A stretch of 64,000 nucleotides of DNA from Acidobacteriota bacterium (GCA_016196035.1 JACPYM010000099.1:151425-215424); one strand, 5' to 3'; counted from the first letter of the stretch, positions 26,175 to 35,208 are shown. Program-made: numbers and translations. Notes: generated by a model not told the origin, from the letters alone.

Positions 26175-27242
26175 ATGAAAATTTTCTGCCTGGTTTTGCT
26201 GGCGCTCTGTGCCGTGCCCGCCTACTTTTCCATGGCGTCGCAACCCGCCCCCACGCCGCCGCAAGCGGTCAAATCACTCGTCTTCCCCGGCGAAAAGCAT
26301 CTTGCCAACGTCAAGCAATTGACCTTTGATGGCGAAAACGCCGAGGCGTATTTTGCGCGCGACGGCAAACGCTTGACCTTTCAACGCGCGGTCAAAGGTG
26401 ATGGCTGCGATCAAATCTTTTCGATCAACATTGATGGCACCGGCCTGAAGATGCTCTCAAATGGGCAAGGTAAAACGACGTGTTCGTATTTCACGCCCGA
26501 CAACAAATCCATCATCTACGCCTCGACCTACAAGGCTGATCCCGTGTGCCCGCCCAAACCCGATATGTCCAAGGGCTACGTCTGGGCCTTGTATCCGGGC
26601 TTCGACATCATCAAGGCCAATGCGGACGGCTCCAATCCGCGCGTGCTCGCGCCCGCGCCGCGTTACGACGCTGAAGCCACGATTCGCGGCGATGGCAAGA
26701 TCGTCTTCACTTCGTTGCGCAGCGGCGATCTGGAAGTCTGGACGATGGACAAGAACGGCAAGGGCCTGAAGCAACTGACCAACACGCTCGGTTATGACGG
26801 CGGCCCGTTCTGGAGTTGGGATGGCAAGTTGATCGTCTATCGCGCGCATCATCCTGAAACCGACAAGCAGAAGGCCGATTACCTGGCCTTGCTCAAAGAA
26901 GATATGATCCGCCCGACAACGCTTGATCTGTGGCTGATGGACGAGAACGGCAACAACAAACGGCAGGTGACCAACCTCAACAAAGCTTCGTTTGCGCCGT
27001 TCATCTTCCCGAACAACAAACGCATCATTTTCTCGACCAACGTCAATGACCCGCGCGGACGCGATTTCGATCTGTACGCGGTGGATATGGACGGGAAAAA
27101 TCTGGAACGCATCACGACGAACGACACCTTTGACGGCTTCCCGATGTTCTCGCCCGACGGCAAGAAGCTGGTCTTTTGCTCGAATCGCAATGCGGCGAAG
27201 CAGGGCGACACGAATGTGTTTATCGCGGATTGGGTGGAATAG
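26175..27242 (+). CDS. Exported TolB/WD40-like (PD40) beta-propeller protein
   Basis: This is 355 residues with a signal peptide (FCLVLLALCAVPAYFSMA) and a chain of PD40-type blades, each ending in the pattern (S/T)PDG-K--(V/I)(Y/F). Examples are YFARDGKRLTFQRA, YFTPDNKSIIYAST and MFSPDGKKLVFCSN. This is the fold of TolB-like propellers, which bind proteins in the periplasm; there is no catalytic domain. The start follows GTGAGGAATCGCA. A terminator follows at 27271. Acidobacteria carry many paralogues, including the propellers in the kinase at 27862 and the S9 peptidase. Confidence 0.85.
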   Translation: MKIFCLVLLALCAVPAYFSMASQPAPTPPQAVKSLVFPGEKHLANVKQLTFDGENAEAYFARDGKRLTFQRAVKGDGCDQIFSINIDGTGLKMLSNGQGKTTCSYFTPDNKSIIYASTYKADPVCPPKPDMSKGYVWALYPGFDIIKANADGSNPRVLAPAPRYDAEATIRGDGKIVFTSLRSGDLEVWTMDKNGKGLKQLTNTLGYDGGPFWSWDGKLIVYRAHHPETDKQKADYLALLKEDMIRPTTLDLWLMDENGNNKRQVTNLNKASFAPFIFPNNKRIIFSTNVNDPRGRDFDLYAVDMDGKNLERITTNDTFDGFPMFSPDGKKLVFCSNRNAAKQGDTNVFIADWVE

Positions 27243-27270
27243 CCTTTAACCAAGGCAGATCGCATTTAGC

Positions 27271-27317
27271 CAGAACGCGGCGACCAGCAGTGTGCCGGTC
27301 GCCGCGTTCTGTTTTTG
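27271..27317 (+). terminator. Intrinsic terminator after the PD40 protein
   Basis: A strong 15-bp stem, CAGAACGCGGCGACC (27271-27285) and GGTCGCCGCGTTCTG (27297-27311), is followed by TTTTTG. The rest of the gap to 27596 holds no credible gene; an 82-residue minus frame at 27246-27494 has no start signal. Confidence 0.8.
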
Positions 27318-27596
27318 CCTGATGGCGTTGCGGCAATGACAACGTAAGCCTGTTTTAGAGCGGTTTGTAATGAAGTCTATGGGGTGACCCGTCAGGCGTA
27401 CCGTGCGGGTGAGACGCTTTGTCAAAGCGCCCCACCCGGTTCCCCCTGCCCCGAATTGAAAAGCGCACGTCATGAATGCCGCCGATAACGGCACACCATT
27501 AGCTGGCGTTTGCCTGAATAAAAAGCGCGCGGCCTAAAGCTTTTCAACTTCCGCCGCGCGCCTTACCGGCAAGCAATAACTATTCACTCGACCAAC

Positions 27597-27845
27597 TTAT
27601 TGCGCGGGCGACGAGTGCCTTGAGCGAGTGGCAAGATCAGTGCAGCACTCATCTCCACAAGGGTAAGCTGGCGGTTCGCAGTCGGCACCCATAAACAGGT
27701 TGCCTAATTCGATAATCTGCCTCCGCAAGAGGGCCTCAAGTTTCGCTGAATCAACCCGCGCTTCTCTTCGTTCAATTAACCCAAGTTGCTTGCCATAAAT
27801 TTCTTTCAGCTTGGCTAAGCTGGCGTTATCCAAATCAACGACCAT
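27597..27845 (-). CDS. 82-residue protein with cysteine-rich tail, downstream of kinase
   Basis: No family was recognised. The N-terminal 50 residues are helical and charged (NASLAKLKEIYGKQLGLIER), and the tail holds four cysteines in CEPPAYPCGDECCTD. It has a strong ribosome-binding site (AAAGGAGAT, about eight bases before the ATG) and begins 16 bases after the kinase stop, so it is co-transcribed. Helical leader plus Cys-rich end recalls peptide precursors or small metal-binding or redox proteins. A second small protein with a Cys-rich tail is on the other side of the same locus at 31840. These suggestions are inference. Confidence 0.72.
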   Translation of the reverse strand: MVVDLDNASLAKLKEIYGKQLGLIERREARVDSAKLEALLRRQIIELGNLFMGADCEPPAYPCGDECCTDLATRSRHSSPAQ

Positions 27846-27861
27846 AACGGTATCTCCTTTT

Positions 27862-30800
27862 TTAGTTAAAGTTCTCGATCATCCAGATCGAGGTTGCGTT
27901 GGATTGCTTGATGAAACCGAACTGGTTTTGTTGCGGCGCCCAGGTCAGGCCGGCGATGAACACGGCGGGATCGGCGCTTTGCCGGAGCCTTTTGTGTTTG
28001 CCGGTGGCGCGTGAATACAACCACACCTCATCGAGACCGTTCGTTTCGTTAGTGTGTGCGACGTAAAGAATTTGACTGGCATCGGGCGCCAGCGCATTGC
28101 GACTGAAATAAGCCTGCGGCAATCGCGTCAGCACTTGCGCCGGCGCGCCCGCCAACGCCAACCGCAAGATCGTTATTTCGGCTGGCGCACTGGTCAGCTT
28201 CTGTTCGGTGAAGCCCACCAAAAATTCACTACCGCTGGCCGACCAACCCAACAAGCGTACATTGCCGTCGGCCTGATAAAGCATCCGCCCTGGCCCGCTG
28301 AAGGCGGCGAGCCAAACCTGACATTGGCGCTGCCCGCCGGTTTCGCGTTGCCTTAAATAGGCGACTTGATCGCCTGCCGGTGAAAAGATGGGGCTATGCA
28401 ATTGCCAGGTGGCATCCCGGTTATCGGTAAGTTGTTGCGGCTGGCCGCCCGCCGCCGGGATTGCCCAAAGGTTGACCGCGCTATTCCCGACACGTCCGGC
28501 ATAAACCAGCTTCGTCTCGTCAGGCGACCAACTCACCCGGTTGGGTTGTGACCAGCTAAAGGGCAGTTCGCCGTAACTGCCGACGGACACTTGGCTGGCG
28601 ACCAATTCACGCGCATCCGCGCCATCGTTGCGCACCGTCCACAGGCCAAAGGATTTCCCATTGAAGCGCAAGAACGCCAACCGCGCGCCTAGCGGCGACC
28701 AGAGCAGCGCCAAACCGTTTTCCGCCAGCCGCGTAAGGCGGCCCGCCGGGCTGGTCTGTTTTGTGTACAGCGACGAACTAAACAAATTGACGCCATTCTC
28801 GAGGCGCTGATAAGCGAGGGCCTGGCCGTCAGGCGCAAAACAGGGGAAGAGGCTGGGATAAATTTCCTTGAGGAACTCAGTTTCAGCGCCAGTGTTGAGA
28901 TCGTGCAAATAGATGCCTGCGGCCTGTGTCTCAGCAACGTAAAAGATGCGTTGGCCGTCGGGCGAAACGTCCCACGGGCGCAGGTTTTCGTGCGAAGCGG
29001 TCAATTGCACAGGCTGGCGGCCATCCAACCAGGCCAGACAGATTTGGGCGATACCATTGCGCGTCGAACTGTAAACCAGCCGTTCGCCATCGGGCAGCCA
29101 AAGCGGGGATTGATTTTCTTCGCCTTCGCGTGTGACTTGAATAGCAACCCCACCAGCCAGAGGTTGCACCCAAATCTGTTTTACGCCCTGCACGCTCTCG
29201 GCATACGCCAGGTGTTGTTCATCGGCTGAGAGCGCAAATAAATCTTTGTCAGAAGTCGCGGCATCAAAATCAGTCAGCCGCTTTTCCACGCCGCTTTGAA
29301 TGTCCAGCGCATAGAAGTTGTGTCGGATTTCGTAAAAGAGGCGCCGCCCGTCGCGCGACCAACTCTCTAAAAAGCGCGGCGTGTCATCCAATCTTTTGAG
29401 GAGCCTGCCTTGTCCGCCCAGCGAAGGGATCAACCAGATTTCGCTGCGCCCGTCGCGCAATGAGAGATAAGCCAATTCCCGCCCGTTGGGCGACCAAAGC
29501 GGGCTGCTGTCGGGCCAAGCATCGTTGGTGACGTTGAGCAGATTCCCCTGCGGCAGTTGTTTGATAAAGATGTCGCTCTGTCCGTGTTCGAGGCGCGAAT
29601 AAGCGAAGGTGTGCCCATCCGGCGCGACATCCACAATCAGCGAATTGTAGGCCGCGCCTGCTTGCCAACTATCCACCAACGTGAATTTCAGATGCGACAA
29701 GAGCGTGCCCTCAAAACGCTGCCGCGGTTGTTCGAAGAAATACCAGCCCCACAAACCAGCCAGTGATAGCGCAACCATGACCACGATCAACCACGGCTTG
29801 TCTCCAACGCGGCGCGCTGGCGCAGCTTGCACTTCGGCGGTTGAGGCCAACGGCAAGGCGCGTGCGGCGTGGCTTGCCGAAGCCAACTCCACCGCCATGG
29901 TTTTGAGTGCCTCAGCAAATTCCACGACCGACGCATAGCGCGCGTCAGCCTCTTTCGCCAACGCCCGGTGCAGGATCGTTTCCAGCGCGGCGGGCGTGGC
30001 TGGCGCGGTTTCAAGCAACGGGGGCGGCGCGGCGATCAGGATTTCAACCAACAGGTCGCCGCGCGTGGCGCCCTGAAACGGTGCGCGTCCGGCCAGCATT
30101 TCGTAAAGCACGACGCCCAGGCTGAAGACATCTGTGCGCGCATCCACGCGCAAGCCGCGCGCCTGTTCGGGCGACATGTAACGCGCTGTCCCCAGCACCG
30201 CGCCCGATTCGGTCAGGCTGTGCGCTGCCTCTGAATCGGTGTTTTGAGGCTGTGACTCGGCGATTTTGGCCAAGCCGAAATCGAGCACCTTCACATAACC
30301 GTCACGGCGGATCATGACGTTTTCGGGTTTGATGTCGCGGTGAATGATGCCCGCCGCGTGCGCCGCCGTCAGCGCGGCGGCGATTTGCAAGCTGAGTTCC
30401 AACGCGGCGGGCGCGGGCAATGCGCCTTGCGTGCGCATGCGTTGGCGCAAGGTTTCGCCTTCGACGTATTCGGTCGCCATGAAAAACGCGCCGTCCGCTT
30501 GGCCTAGATCAAAGAGCGTGACGATGTTCGGATGATTGAGCGAGAGCACGGCGCGCGCTTCCTGTTCAAAGCGGCGCACGCGGGCGGCATCAGTGGTGAA
30601 CTGCGTGGGCAACAATTTGAGCGCGGCGCGGCGGCCAAGCTGGGTATCTTCCGCGAGAAAGACTTCGCCCATGCCGCCCGCGCCCAATAGCGATTGAATT
30701 TGATACCGTCCGAGTGTGCGCCCAATCAATGGGTGTGCGAGCGCAGCCCAATCCGCCGTCAGCGCCGGCACGAACTCGCCCAGCAGATCGGCCTGCGAGT

Positions 30801-30945
30801 GCGCCGCGAGGAGCGATTCGACTTCAATTTGCCAAGCGGGGTTGGACGCGCAGGCTTTCGCTAGATAAGCCGTCCGCGCCTCCGATGGCAGCGCGAGCGC
30901 GGCGTGAAAGAGTTCCTCGATTGGCGTCCAGTCTTTGACGTGCAT
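27862..30945 (-). CDS. Ser/Thr protein kinase with C-terminal WD40-like propeller
   Basis: This is 1,027 residues. An N-terminal helical region (1-75) precedes a Hanks-type kinase (about 80-345): glycine loop GAGGMGEV (88-95), Lys110, HRDIKPEN (202-209), DFGLAK (222-227), and activation loop SPEQARG. A single transmembrane helix is at about 386-404 (LIVVMVALSLAGLWGWYFF). The outside half (about 430-1020) is a PD40/TolB-like propeller (SPLWSPNGRELAYLSL). The kinase is thus cytosolic with an extracytoplasmic sensor. An ECF sigma gene lies just upstream on the same strand, a common pairing in Acidobacteria. Confidence 0.96.
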   Translation of the reverse strand: MHVKDWTPIEELFHAALALPSEARTAYLAKACASNPAWQIEVESLLAAHSQADLLGEFVPALTADWAALAHPLIGRTLGRYQIQSLLGAGGMGEVFLAEDTQLGRRAALKLLPTQFTTDAARVRRFEQEARAVLSLNHPNIVTLFDLGQADGAFFMATEYVEGETLRQRMRTQGALPAPAALELSLQIAAALTAAHAAGIIHRDIKPENVMIRRDGYVKVLDFGLAKIAESQPQNTDSEAAHSLTESGAVLGTARYMSPEQARGLRVDARTDVFSLGVVLYEMLAGRAPFQGATRGDLLVEILIAAPPPLLETAPATPAALETILHRALAKEADARYASVVEFAEALKTMAVELASASHAARALPLASTAEVQAAPARRVGDKPWLIVVMVALSLAGLWGWYFFEQPRQRFEGTLLSHLKFTLVDSWQAGAAYNSLIVDVAPDGHTFAYSRLEHGQSDIFIKQLPQGNLLNVTNDAWPDSSPLWSPNGRELAYLSLRDGRSEIWLIPSLGGQGRLLKRLDDTPRFLESWSRDGRRLFYEIRHNFYALDIQSGVEKRLTDFDAATSDKDLFALSADEQHLAYAESVQGVKQIWVQPLAGGVAIQVTREGEENQSPLWLPDGERLVYSSTRNGIAQICLAWLDGRQPVQLTASHENLRPWDVSPDGQRIFYVAETQAAGIYLHDLNTGAETEFLKEIYPSLFPCFAPDGQALAYQRLENGVNLFSSSLYTKQTSPAGRLTRLAENGLALLWSPLGARLAFLRFNGKSFGLWTVRNDGADARELVASQVSVGSYGELPFSWSQPNRVSWSPDETKLVYAGRVGNSAVNLWAIPAAGGQPQQLTDNRDATWQLHSPIFSPAGDQVAYLRQRETGGQRQCQVWLAAFSGPGRMLYQADGNVRLLGWSASGSEFLVGFTEQKLTSAPAEITILRLALAGAPAQVLTRLPQAYFSRNALAPDASQILYVAHTNETNGLDEVWLYSRATGKHKRLRQSADPAVFIAGLTWAPQQNQFGFIKQSNATSIWMIENFN

Positions 30946-30971
30946 CGCTTTCGTTCCCTGGCAATGAGAGG

Positions 30972-31050
30972 AGAGATTGCGGAACAGACGGATGTGGTAA
31001 CCGCTTTCGTTTTCCGTCTGTTCCGTTAGTTCCGTCTGTTCCGTAATCTC
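30972..31050. repeat. Inverted repeat between kinase and ECF sigma gene
   Basis: Arms of 20 bp with one mismatch (30972-30991, GAGATTGCGGAACAGACGGA, and 31031-31050) enclose a third copy of TTCCGTCTGTTCC at 31012-31024. The structure fills the gap between the two genes and could attenuate read-through from the sigma gene into the kinase. Confidence 0.65.
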
Positions 31051-31060
31051 AAAAAGCTGC

Positions 31061-31621
31061 TCACCTACCTAATTCGCGTTGCAGCCAGGCCTTGGCGAAT
31101 TGCCAGTCGCGCATCACCGTGACGGGGGCGACCTGCAAGACTTCCGCCGTCTCTTCGACGCTGAGGCCGGCAAAGAAGCGCAAGACCGCCACACGACTCT
31201 TGCGTTCGTCGAAACCCGCCAGCGCTTGCAACGCATCATCGAGCGCGATCAATTCAGCCGCGCGTTCATTGGCGACGACCAAGGCTTCATCCAGTACGAC
31301 CGGCCGCACACCGCCGCCGCGTTTGGCGTAATTCCGCGTGCGCGCGTAATCCACCAAAATGTTGCGCATCAGTTGCGCCGCCACGGCGAAAAAATGCGCG
31401 CGATCCTGCCAGCGCATGTCGCGTTCGTTGAGGAGTTTCAGATACACCTCATTGACCAGCGCCGTGGTTTGCAACGTATGCCCGTCGCGTTCGCGTTGCA
31501 GATGGCGATGCGCAAGCTGCCGCAATTCGTCATAAACCAAGGGCATCAATTGATCGAGGGCCGCGCGGTCACCGTTACCCCAAGCCGCCAGCAAGGCGGT
31601 GATCTGCTGTGCTGATTCCAT
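31061..31621 (-). CDS. ECF-subfamily RNA polymerase sigma factor (TIGR02999-like)
   Basis: This is 186 residues and a clear paralogue of 158-796: LMPLVYDELRQLAHRHLQRE, HTLQTTALVNEVYLKLL and the region 4 helix-turn-helix GLSVEETAEVLQVAPVTVMR. It precedes the propeller kinase on the same strand, 115 bases upstream. The likely arrangement is that the kinase relays an outside signal and the sigma factor executes the response, though no phosphorylation site can be assigned. Divergent to it, at 31840, begins a small Cys-rich protein gene. Confidence 0.93.
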   Translation of the reverse strand: MESAQQITALLAAWGNGDRAALDQLMPLVYDELRQLAHRHLQRERDGHTLQTTALVNEVYLKLLNERDMRWQDRAHFFAVAAQLMRNILVDYARTRNYAKRGGGVRPVVLDEALVVANERAAELIALDDALQALAGFDERKSRVAVLRFFAGLSVEETAEVLQVAPVTVMRDWQFAKAWLQRELGR

Positions 31622-31839
31622 GTTGTCGTGATGTAGCGAAAGTGGAACGAACCTGCTCAGAACAGCGCGGAATATAGATTCACCGCCCTAGCCGCGCAAG
31701 CCCTTTCCAGACCAAAAAAATAAAGTTGCCGCGTGATAGCTTTCGCGCGCGGTTATCGCATTTAGCTGCTGAGGGCCGTGGAACGAACCCTCTCAGAAAA
31801 CTTTCGCATCACGTCAATCACGAACCAAAGGAGCAACTT

Positions 31840-32178
31840 ATGAAGGAAATGAAGATTAGCCCCAAGACCAAACAACTCAATGATCATCTGCTGAACTTGT
31901 ATGAGGCAGGCAAAGTATTCGATAAAAACGGACGGCTGCTGGACGACGCTGAACTCAGCCAAACTGTCGCAGCCATTGCGCAGTCTTTTGGGCAAGACAT
32001 CAAGACGCACACCGGAATAAAGGGCCTCGTACACATTGAAGGTTACGTCTTACATAACCTGGCTGTCCTGGTGCGCAGCTGCTCAGGCTGCACCTGTCAC
32101 TATGGAGTTCACGATTATGCGACAGGAGCATCTTATTATTTGGGATCGAGGCGAATCAGCGGATGTTATGAAGCATGA
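31840..32178 (+). CDS. 112-residue protein with cysteine-rich C-terminus
   Basis: No family was recognised. The first 75 residues are helical and charged (SPKTKQLNDHLLNLYEAGKV), and the C-terminus is rich in Cys, Gly, Tyr and Ser (RSCSGCTCHYGVHDYATGAS, then GCYEA), with a CSGCTCH cluster. AAAGGAG six bases before the ATG supports this start; an upstream in-frame start would add 38 weak residues. It is transcribed divergently from the ECF sigma gene. The look is of a helical leader plus core, similar in design to 27597-27845 but not homologous by eye. Confidence 0.68.
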   Translation: MKEMKISPKTKQLNDHLLNLYEAGKVFDKNGRLLDDAELSQTVAAIAQSFGQDIKTHTGIKGLVHIEGYVLHNLAVLVRSCSGCTCHYGVHDYATGASYYLGSRRISGCYEA

Positions 32179-32314
32179 GTTGGGAGCAAAAAGGCCCCGG
32201 TGGTGACGGCATAGCTTGCGCCACCGGCCAGCCTCTTTCCGAGCTTCACTAACACATCAATCATCAGGAGCTTCGCTGGATCGGTTTGCAGTTGAGTGTA
32301 TGGAGATGATTTCT

Positions 32315-32409
32315 GGGACGGTACCGCGCGCGTCAGCAAGCGGCGCTTCCAACCTTGCCCCAGCGGCTTAACCTGACGCACCGCTTGCTGACGCGCGCGG
32401 TACCGTCCC
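32315..32409. repeat. Perfect 29-bp long inverted repeat
   Basis: Perfect arms GGGACGGTACCGCGCGCGTC continuing to 32343 and its mirror at 32381-32409 enclose 37 bp. It sits between the small Cys-rich gene and the monooxygenase-like gene, 53 bases before the next start. A partial copy, GCGGTACCGCG, is seen again near 51177. Confidence 0.8.
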
Positions 32410-32462
32410 GTTGCGCGGTTTTCCCGTACTCCGTAGTGAAAACCGATTTAGAAAGGAAAATC

Positions 32463-33872
32463 ATGATGAAACGTATTGCATTCGTCCTGGCCATTAGCCT
32501 TTGCGCCGTCGCGTGGTTGTACCAATTCCGCGCGACGGCGCAGCCCAAACCCGCCGTCACCTTCAACAAACACATCGCGCCCATCTTTTTCAAACGCTGC
32601 GCCGAATGTCATCGCCCCGGCGAAGCGGCGCCCTTCTCGGTGCTCAGTTACAAAGACGTGCGCCCGTGGGCGAAATCCATCAAAGAGAAAGTTGTCAGCC
32701 GCGCGATGCCGCCCTGGCACGCCGCTGCGCACGCCGGCGAATGGGCGAACGATCCGCGTTTGTCGCAAGCTGAGATTGAGCAAATCACCGCTTGGGTGGA
32801 GGGCGGCACACGCGAAGGCGCCGAGACCGACTTGCCGCCCCTGCCGCAATTCACCGCAGGCTGGCGCATCGGCCAACCCGACCTGGTCATTCCAATGCCT
32901 GAAACTTTCAAGCTGGAAGCCAAGGGGCCGGACGAATATCAGTATTTCGAGGTTGATCCCGGCTTCAAGCAGGACACCTTTGTGCAACAGGCCGAAGCGC
33001 GCCCCGGCAATCGGCGCATCGTCCATCACATCATCGTCTTCATTAAGCCGCCGACCGGCGACGCGGCTGAACCCAAGCCGAGCCAGGCGGAAATAGACAG
33101 GCAAGAGCAGGCGAAAATCTCTTACCAGGACGGCTTTCTTGTCCGCACCAAAGCCGGCGCACCGGTTCACGATGATGCTTGTTCATTGCCGAATGGCGGG
33201 GCCGGGGTGCAACGCGATGGCAAGGACGATGCGGGCGAAATCGTGTGGCTCGCGGCCTATGCGCCCGGCACGCCGCCTTACCGTTTGCCGGTGGGCACGG
33301 CCATCAAAGTGCCCGCTGGGTCAAAGCTGCTGTTTCAAATCCATTACTCAAAAGCGCTGGGCAGCGAACAAACTGACCGCTCATCCATCGGACTGGTTTT
33401 CGCCAAGCAGCCATCTGCCAAACAGCCGCCGGACAAAGAATTGCTGGTACGCGCCGTTCACAACGAATACTTCCGCATTCCGGCAGGCGCGGCCGAACAT
33501 CGCGTGACGGCGTGTTGGACGGTACCCGCAGGCATCAGCGTCTTCAGCCTCATGCCGCACATGCATATGCGCGGCAAGTCGCAACGCATCGAAGCCTTTT
33601 ACCCCGATGGCCGCCGCGTCGTGTTGCTCGACGTGCCGCGCTGGGATTTCGCCTGGCAGACAAATTACGAACCGCGCCGCGCGCTGACGCTGCCCAAAGG
33701 GACGCGCGTGCTGGTGACTTCGACCTTCGATAATTCCGTGCGCAACAAATTCAACCCCGACCCCACCGGCGATGTGCGCTGGGGCGAACCGACCTACGAC
33801 GAAATGCTGATCGCGTTTATCAGCTATACCAATCTTCATCAGGCCGACAGCCGCAAGGCTGGCAATCGCTGA
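32463..33872 (+). CDS. Exported cytochrome c / copper type II monooxygenase-like fusion
   Basis: This is 469 residues with a signal anchor (IAFVLAISLCAVAWLYQF), a mono-haem cytochrome c region (haem motif CAECH at about 44-48, axial Met possible in SRAMPPW) and a C-terminal domain resembling the copper type II ascorbate-dependent monooxygenase (Cu2_monooxygen/C fold) with HMHMRGK, VPRWDFAWQTNYE and a carboxy-end NKFNPDP segment. Such fusions recur in Acidobacteria and Planctomycetes; substrate and electron donor are not established. The start follows AAAGGAAAATC. Confidence 0.86.
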   Translation: MMKRIAFVLAISLCAVAWLYQFRATAQPKPAVTFNKHIAPIFFKRCAECHRPGEAAPFSVLSYKDVRPWAKSIKEKVVSRAMPPWHAAAHAGEWANDPRLSQAEIEQITAWVEGGTREGAETDLPPLPQFTAGWRIGQPDLVIPMPETFKLEAKGPDEYQYFEVDPGFKQDTFVQQAEARPGNRRIVHHIIVFIKPPTGDAAEPKPSQAEIDRQEQAKISYQDGFLVRTKAGAPVHDDACSLPNGGAGVQRDGKDDAGEIVWLAAYAPGTPPYRLPVGTAIKVPAGSKLLFQIHYSKALGSEQTDRSSIGLVFAKQPSAKQPPDKELLVRAVHNEYFRIPAGAAEHRVTACWTVPAGISVFSLMPHMHMRGKSQRIEAFYPDGRRVVLLDVPRWDFAWQTNYEPRRALTLPKGTRVLVTSTFDNSVRNKFNPDPTGDVRWGEPTYDEMLIAFISYTNLHQADSRKAGNR

Positions 33873-33894
33873 CACGACGGCACTCACACCCACC

Positions 33895-34045
33895 AAGGAG
33901 CATCATTATGAAACGGTGTCTTTTCAGCTTACGCGGCCCAGGCACCGAGCGCTTTGCGGGCTTGCACAAGCTGGCCCAGGTGATAGGCATTGTGATCCGC
34001 GACCAGCAGGATTTCGCGCAGGTACGTGTGGCCTGGCCCGTGCGG
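33895..34045 (+). other. Orphan gene start with strong ribosome-binding site
   Basis: After the monooxygenase stop, AAGGAG (33895-33900) stands eight bases before an ATG at 33908 that reads MKRCLFSL and then runs antisense into the dinB 3' end, stopping at 34045. It looks like the start of a signal-peptide gene whose body was deleted when it joined the dinB end at about 33929. This is inference. Confidence 0.35.
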
Positions 34046-34510
34046 TAGCTCCGCCGTCAAATCCACCTGCGGATCCAGCGCCAATTGGATGACGGCTTCG
34101 AGATCGGCCAAGAACCCGGCGACTGACGCCGCCCACATTTCTGCGGTCAGAGACTCAGTCGCGGGCGGCCAATAGCCGACGGGAAAAGGCGGTGAAACCC
34201 ACGCGGGGTCGAGCGTGTAGCGCAAGATGTCCTCTTGCGCTAGTACTCCATCAAGCTGAAAATGAGGGATGTAGGGCGGGATTTAATCCCGCCCTACATC
34301 CCGGATGCGCTCTCAGCATCCATCACTTACAGCTTGATGGAGTACTAGGCGCAGATGTTCAAGCTCTTCCCAAACCGAGTGCCCGCCCGTCGCCGGCCGC
34401 ACGTGGCGCAAGGCTGGCGGTAGCTTTGCCAGCGCTTGCTCTGCCGTAACGTGCGCGTGCCCGCCCCGCAGCACTTCAACCAAATTTTGACGTAGGATTG
34501 AATCGTCCAT
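33929..34510 (-). pseudogene. DinB-family gene interrupted by a 103-bp MITE
   Basis: This reads as a DinB-family (YfiT-like, metal-binding four-helix) protein split in two. The 5' part (34510 to 34313) ends HSVWEELEHLRL and then stops inside the insertion; the 3' part (from 34240) continues AQEDILRYTLDP and ends with the metal-binding HNAYHLGQ. Removing the 103-bp element plus one TA leaves 477 bases, an intact 158-codon frame. The insertion adds 105 bases but brings two in-frame stops. All metal ligand positions survive in the two halves, so the loss appears recent. It lies 38 bases after a YceH-family gene on the same strand. Confidence 0.88.
34243..34345. mobile_element. 103-bp MITE with perfect terminal repeats and TA target duplication
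   Basis: Perfect 16-bp terminal inverted repeats (34243-34258, GTACTCCATCAAGCTG, and 34330-34345) are bordered by duplicated TA (34241-34242 and 34346-34347). An inner perfect palindrome, 34266-34302, is built on GGGATGTAGGGCGGGATT. No coding capacity exists. TA duplication is typical of Tc1/mariner/IS630-type transposition (family knowledge), so a non-autonomous derivative moved by such a transposase is likely; none is in the window. Confidence 0.85.
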
Positions 34511-34548
34511 CTTCCCTCGCGCGGTTCAACCGCACTCGCGGCGCGGCA

Positions 34549-35208
34549 TCATTCAAACTGCTTGCGAAACGCGGCGAACTGCTCCTTCAACTCATTCAAC
34601 TCTTGCCGCAACGTGGCGACTTCAGCTTCCAGCCGCGCCGTGCGTTCATTGTCGGCGCGCACGTGCACGACGGCGGGTTCGGGTTTGAGCGTCACGGCGA
34701 TCTCTTCGATATTGACCGGGCCGCTGAGTTGATGCGCGTAGCGCGCTTCTTTCATCCCAGCCACGCGCGGCAAGCGCACCACCAGGGCGTCGTCGCGCAC
34801 AGCGAGGTTTTGCAGCGTCTCTTCGACCTGCGACAGGCTGTCGAAATTCATCAAGTGCGGCGTGCGCGAACGCAATTCGCCGGGCGTTTGCGGGCCGCGC
34901 AACATCAAGACGATCAGCACGGCGGTTTCCTGCGGGTTCAGATCGTAGACCTTGGAAAACAGGTGGCCGTATTTCGGCACGCGCGCGTCGGAACCGTGAA
35001 AGACATAGGTCAGGTTCTTTTCGCGCAAACTATCGAGCGCGCGCACGACGGTCGCTTCATCAAAGCTGGTGACGGGGTCGCGGTGATTTTTCTGATTGCA
35101 GGCATTGGTCAGCGCGTTGAGCGTCATTGGGTAATAGTCGGGCGTCGCGATTTGTTTTTCGACCAATGCGCCCAGCACGCGTAGTTCGTATTCGTTGAGT
35201 ATCGGCAC
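34549..35208 (-). CDS. YceH/DUF480 family protein (winged helix)
   Basis: This is 219 residues. The N-terminus, LNEYELRVLGALVEKQIATP then YYPMTLNALTNACNQKNHRDP, is the unmistakable DUF480/YceH signature, a tandem winged-helix fold likely to bind nucleic acid or protein partners. The C-terminal 35 residues are a coiled coil (ERTARLEAEVATLRQELNEL). Cellular role is poorly known. It is followed on the same strand by the broken dinB gene. The ATG at 35208 sits five bases downstream of AAGGAG. Confidence 0.93.
   Translation of the reverse strand: MPILNEYELRVLGALVEKQIATPDYYPMTLNALTNACNQKNHRDPVTSFDEATVVRALDSLREKNLTYVFHGSDARVPKYGHLFSKVYDLNPQETAVLIVLMLRGPQTPGELRSRTPHLMNFDSLSQVEETLQNLAVRDDALVVRLPRVAGMKEARYAHQLSGPVNIEEIAVTLKPEPAVVHVRADNERTARLEAEVATLRQELNELKEQFAAFRKQFE

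Noticed and set aside
27246..27494. 82-residue minus-strand gene
   Set aside because: It overlaps the intrinsic terminator at 27271-27317, has no ribosome-binding site and reads like non-coding sequence.
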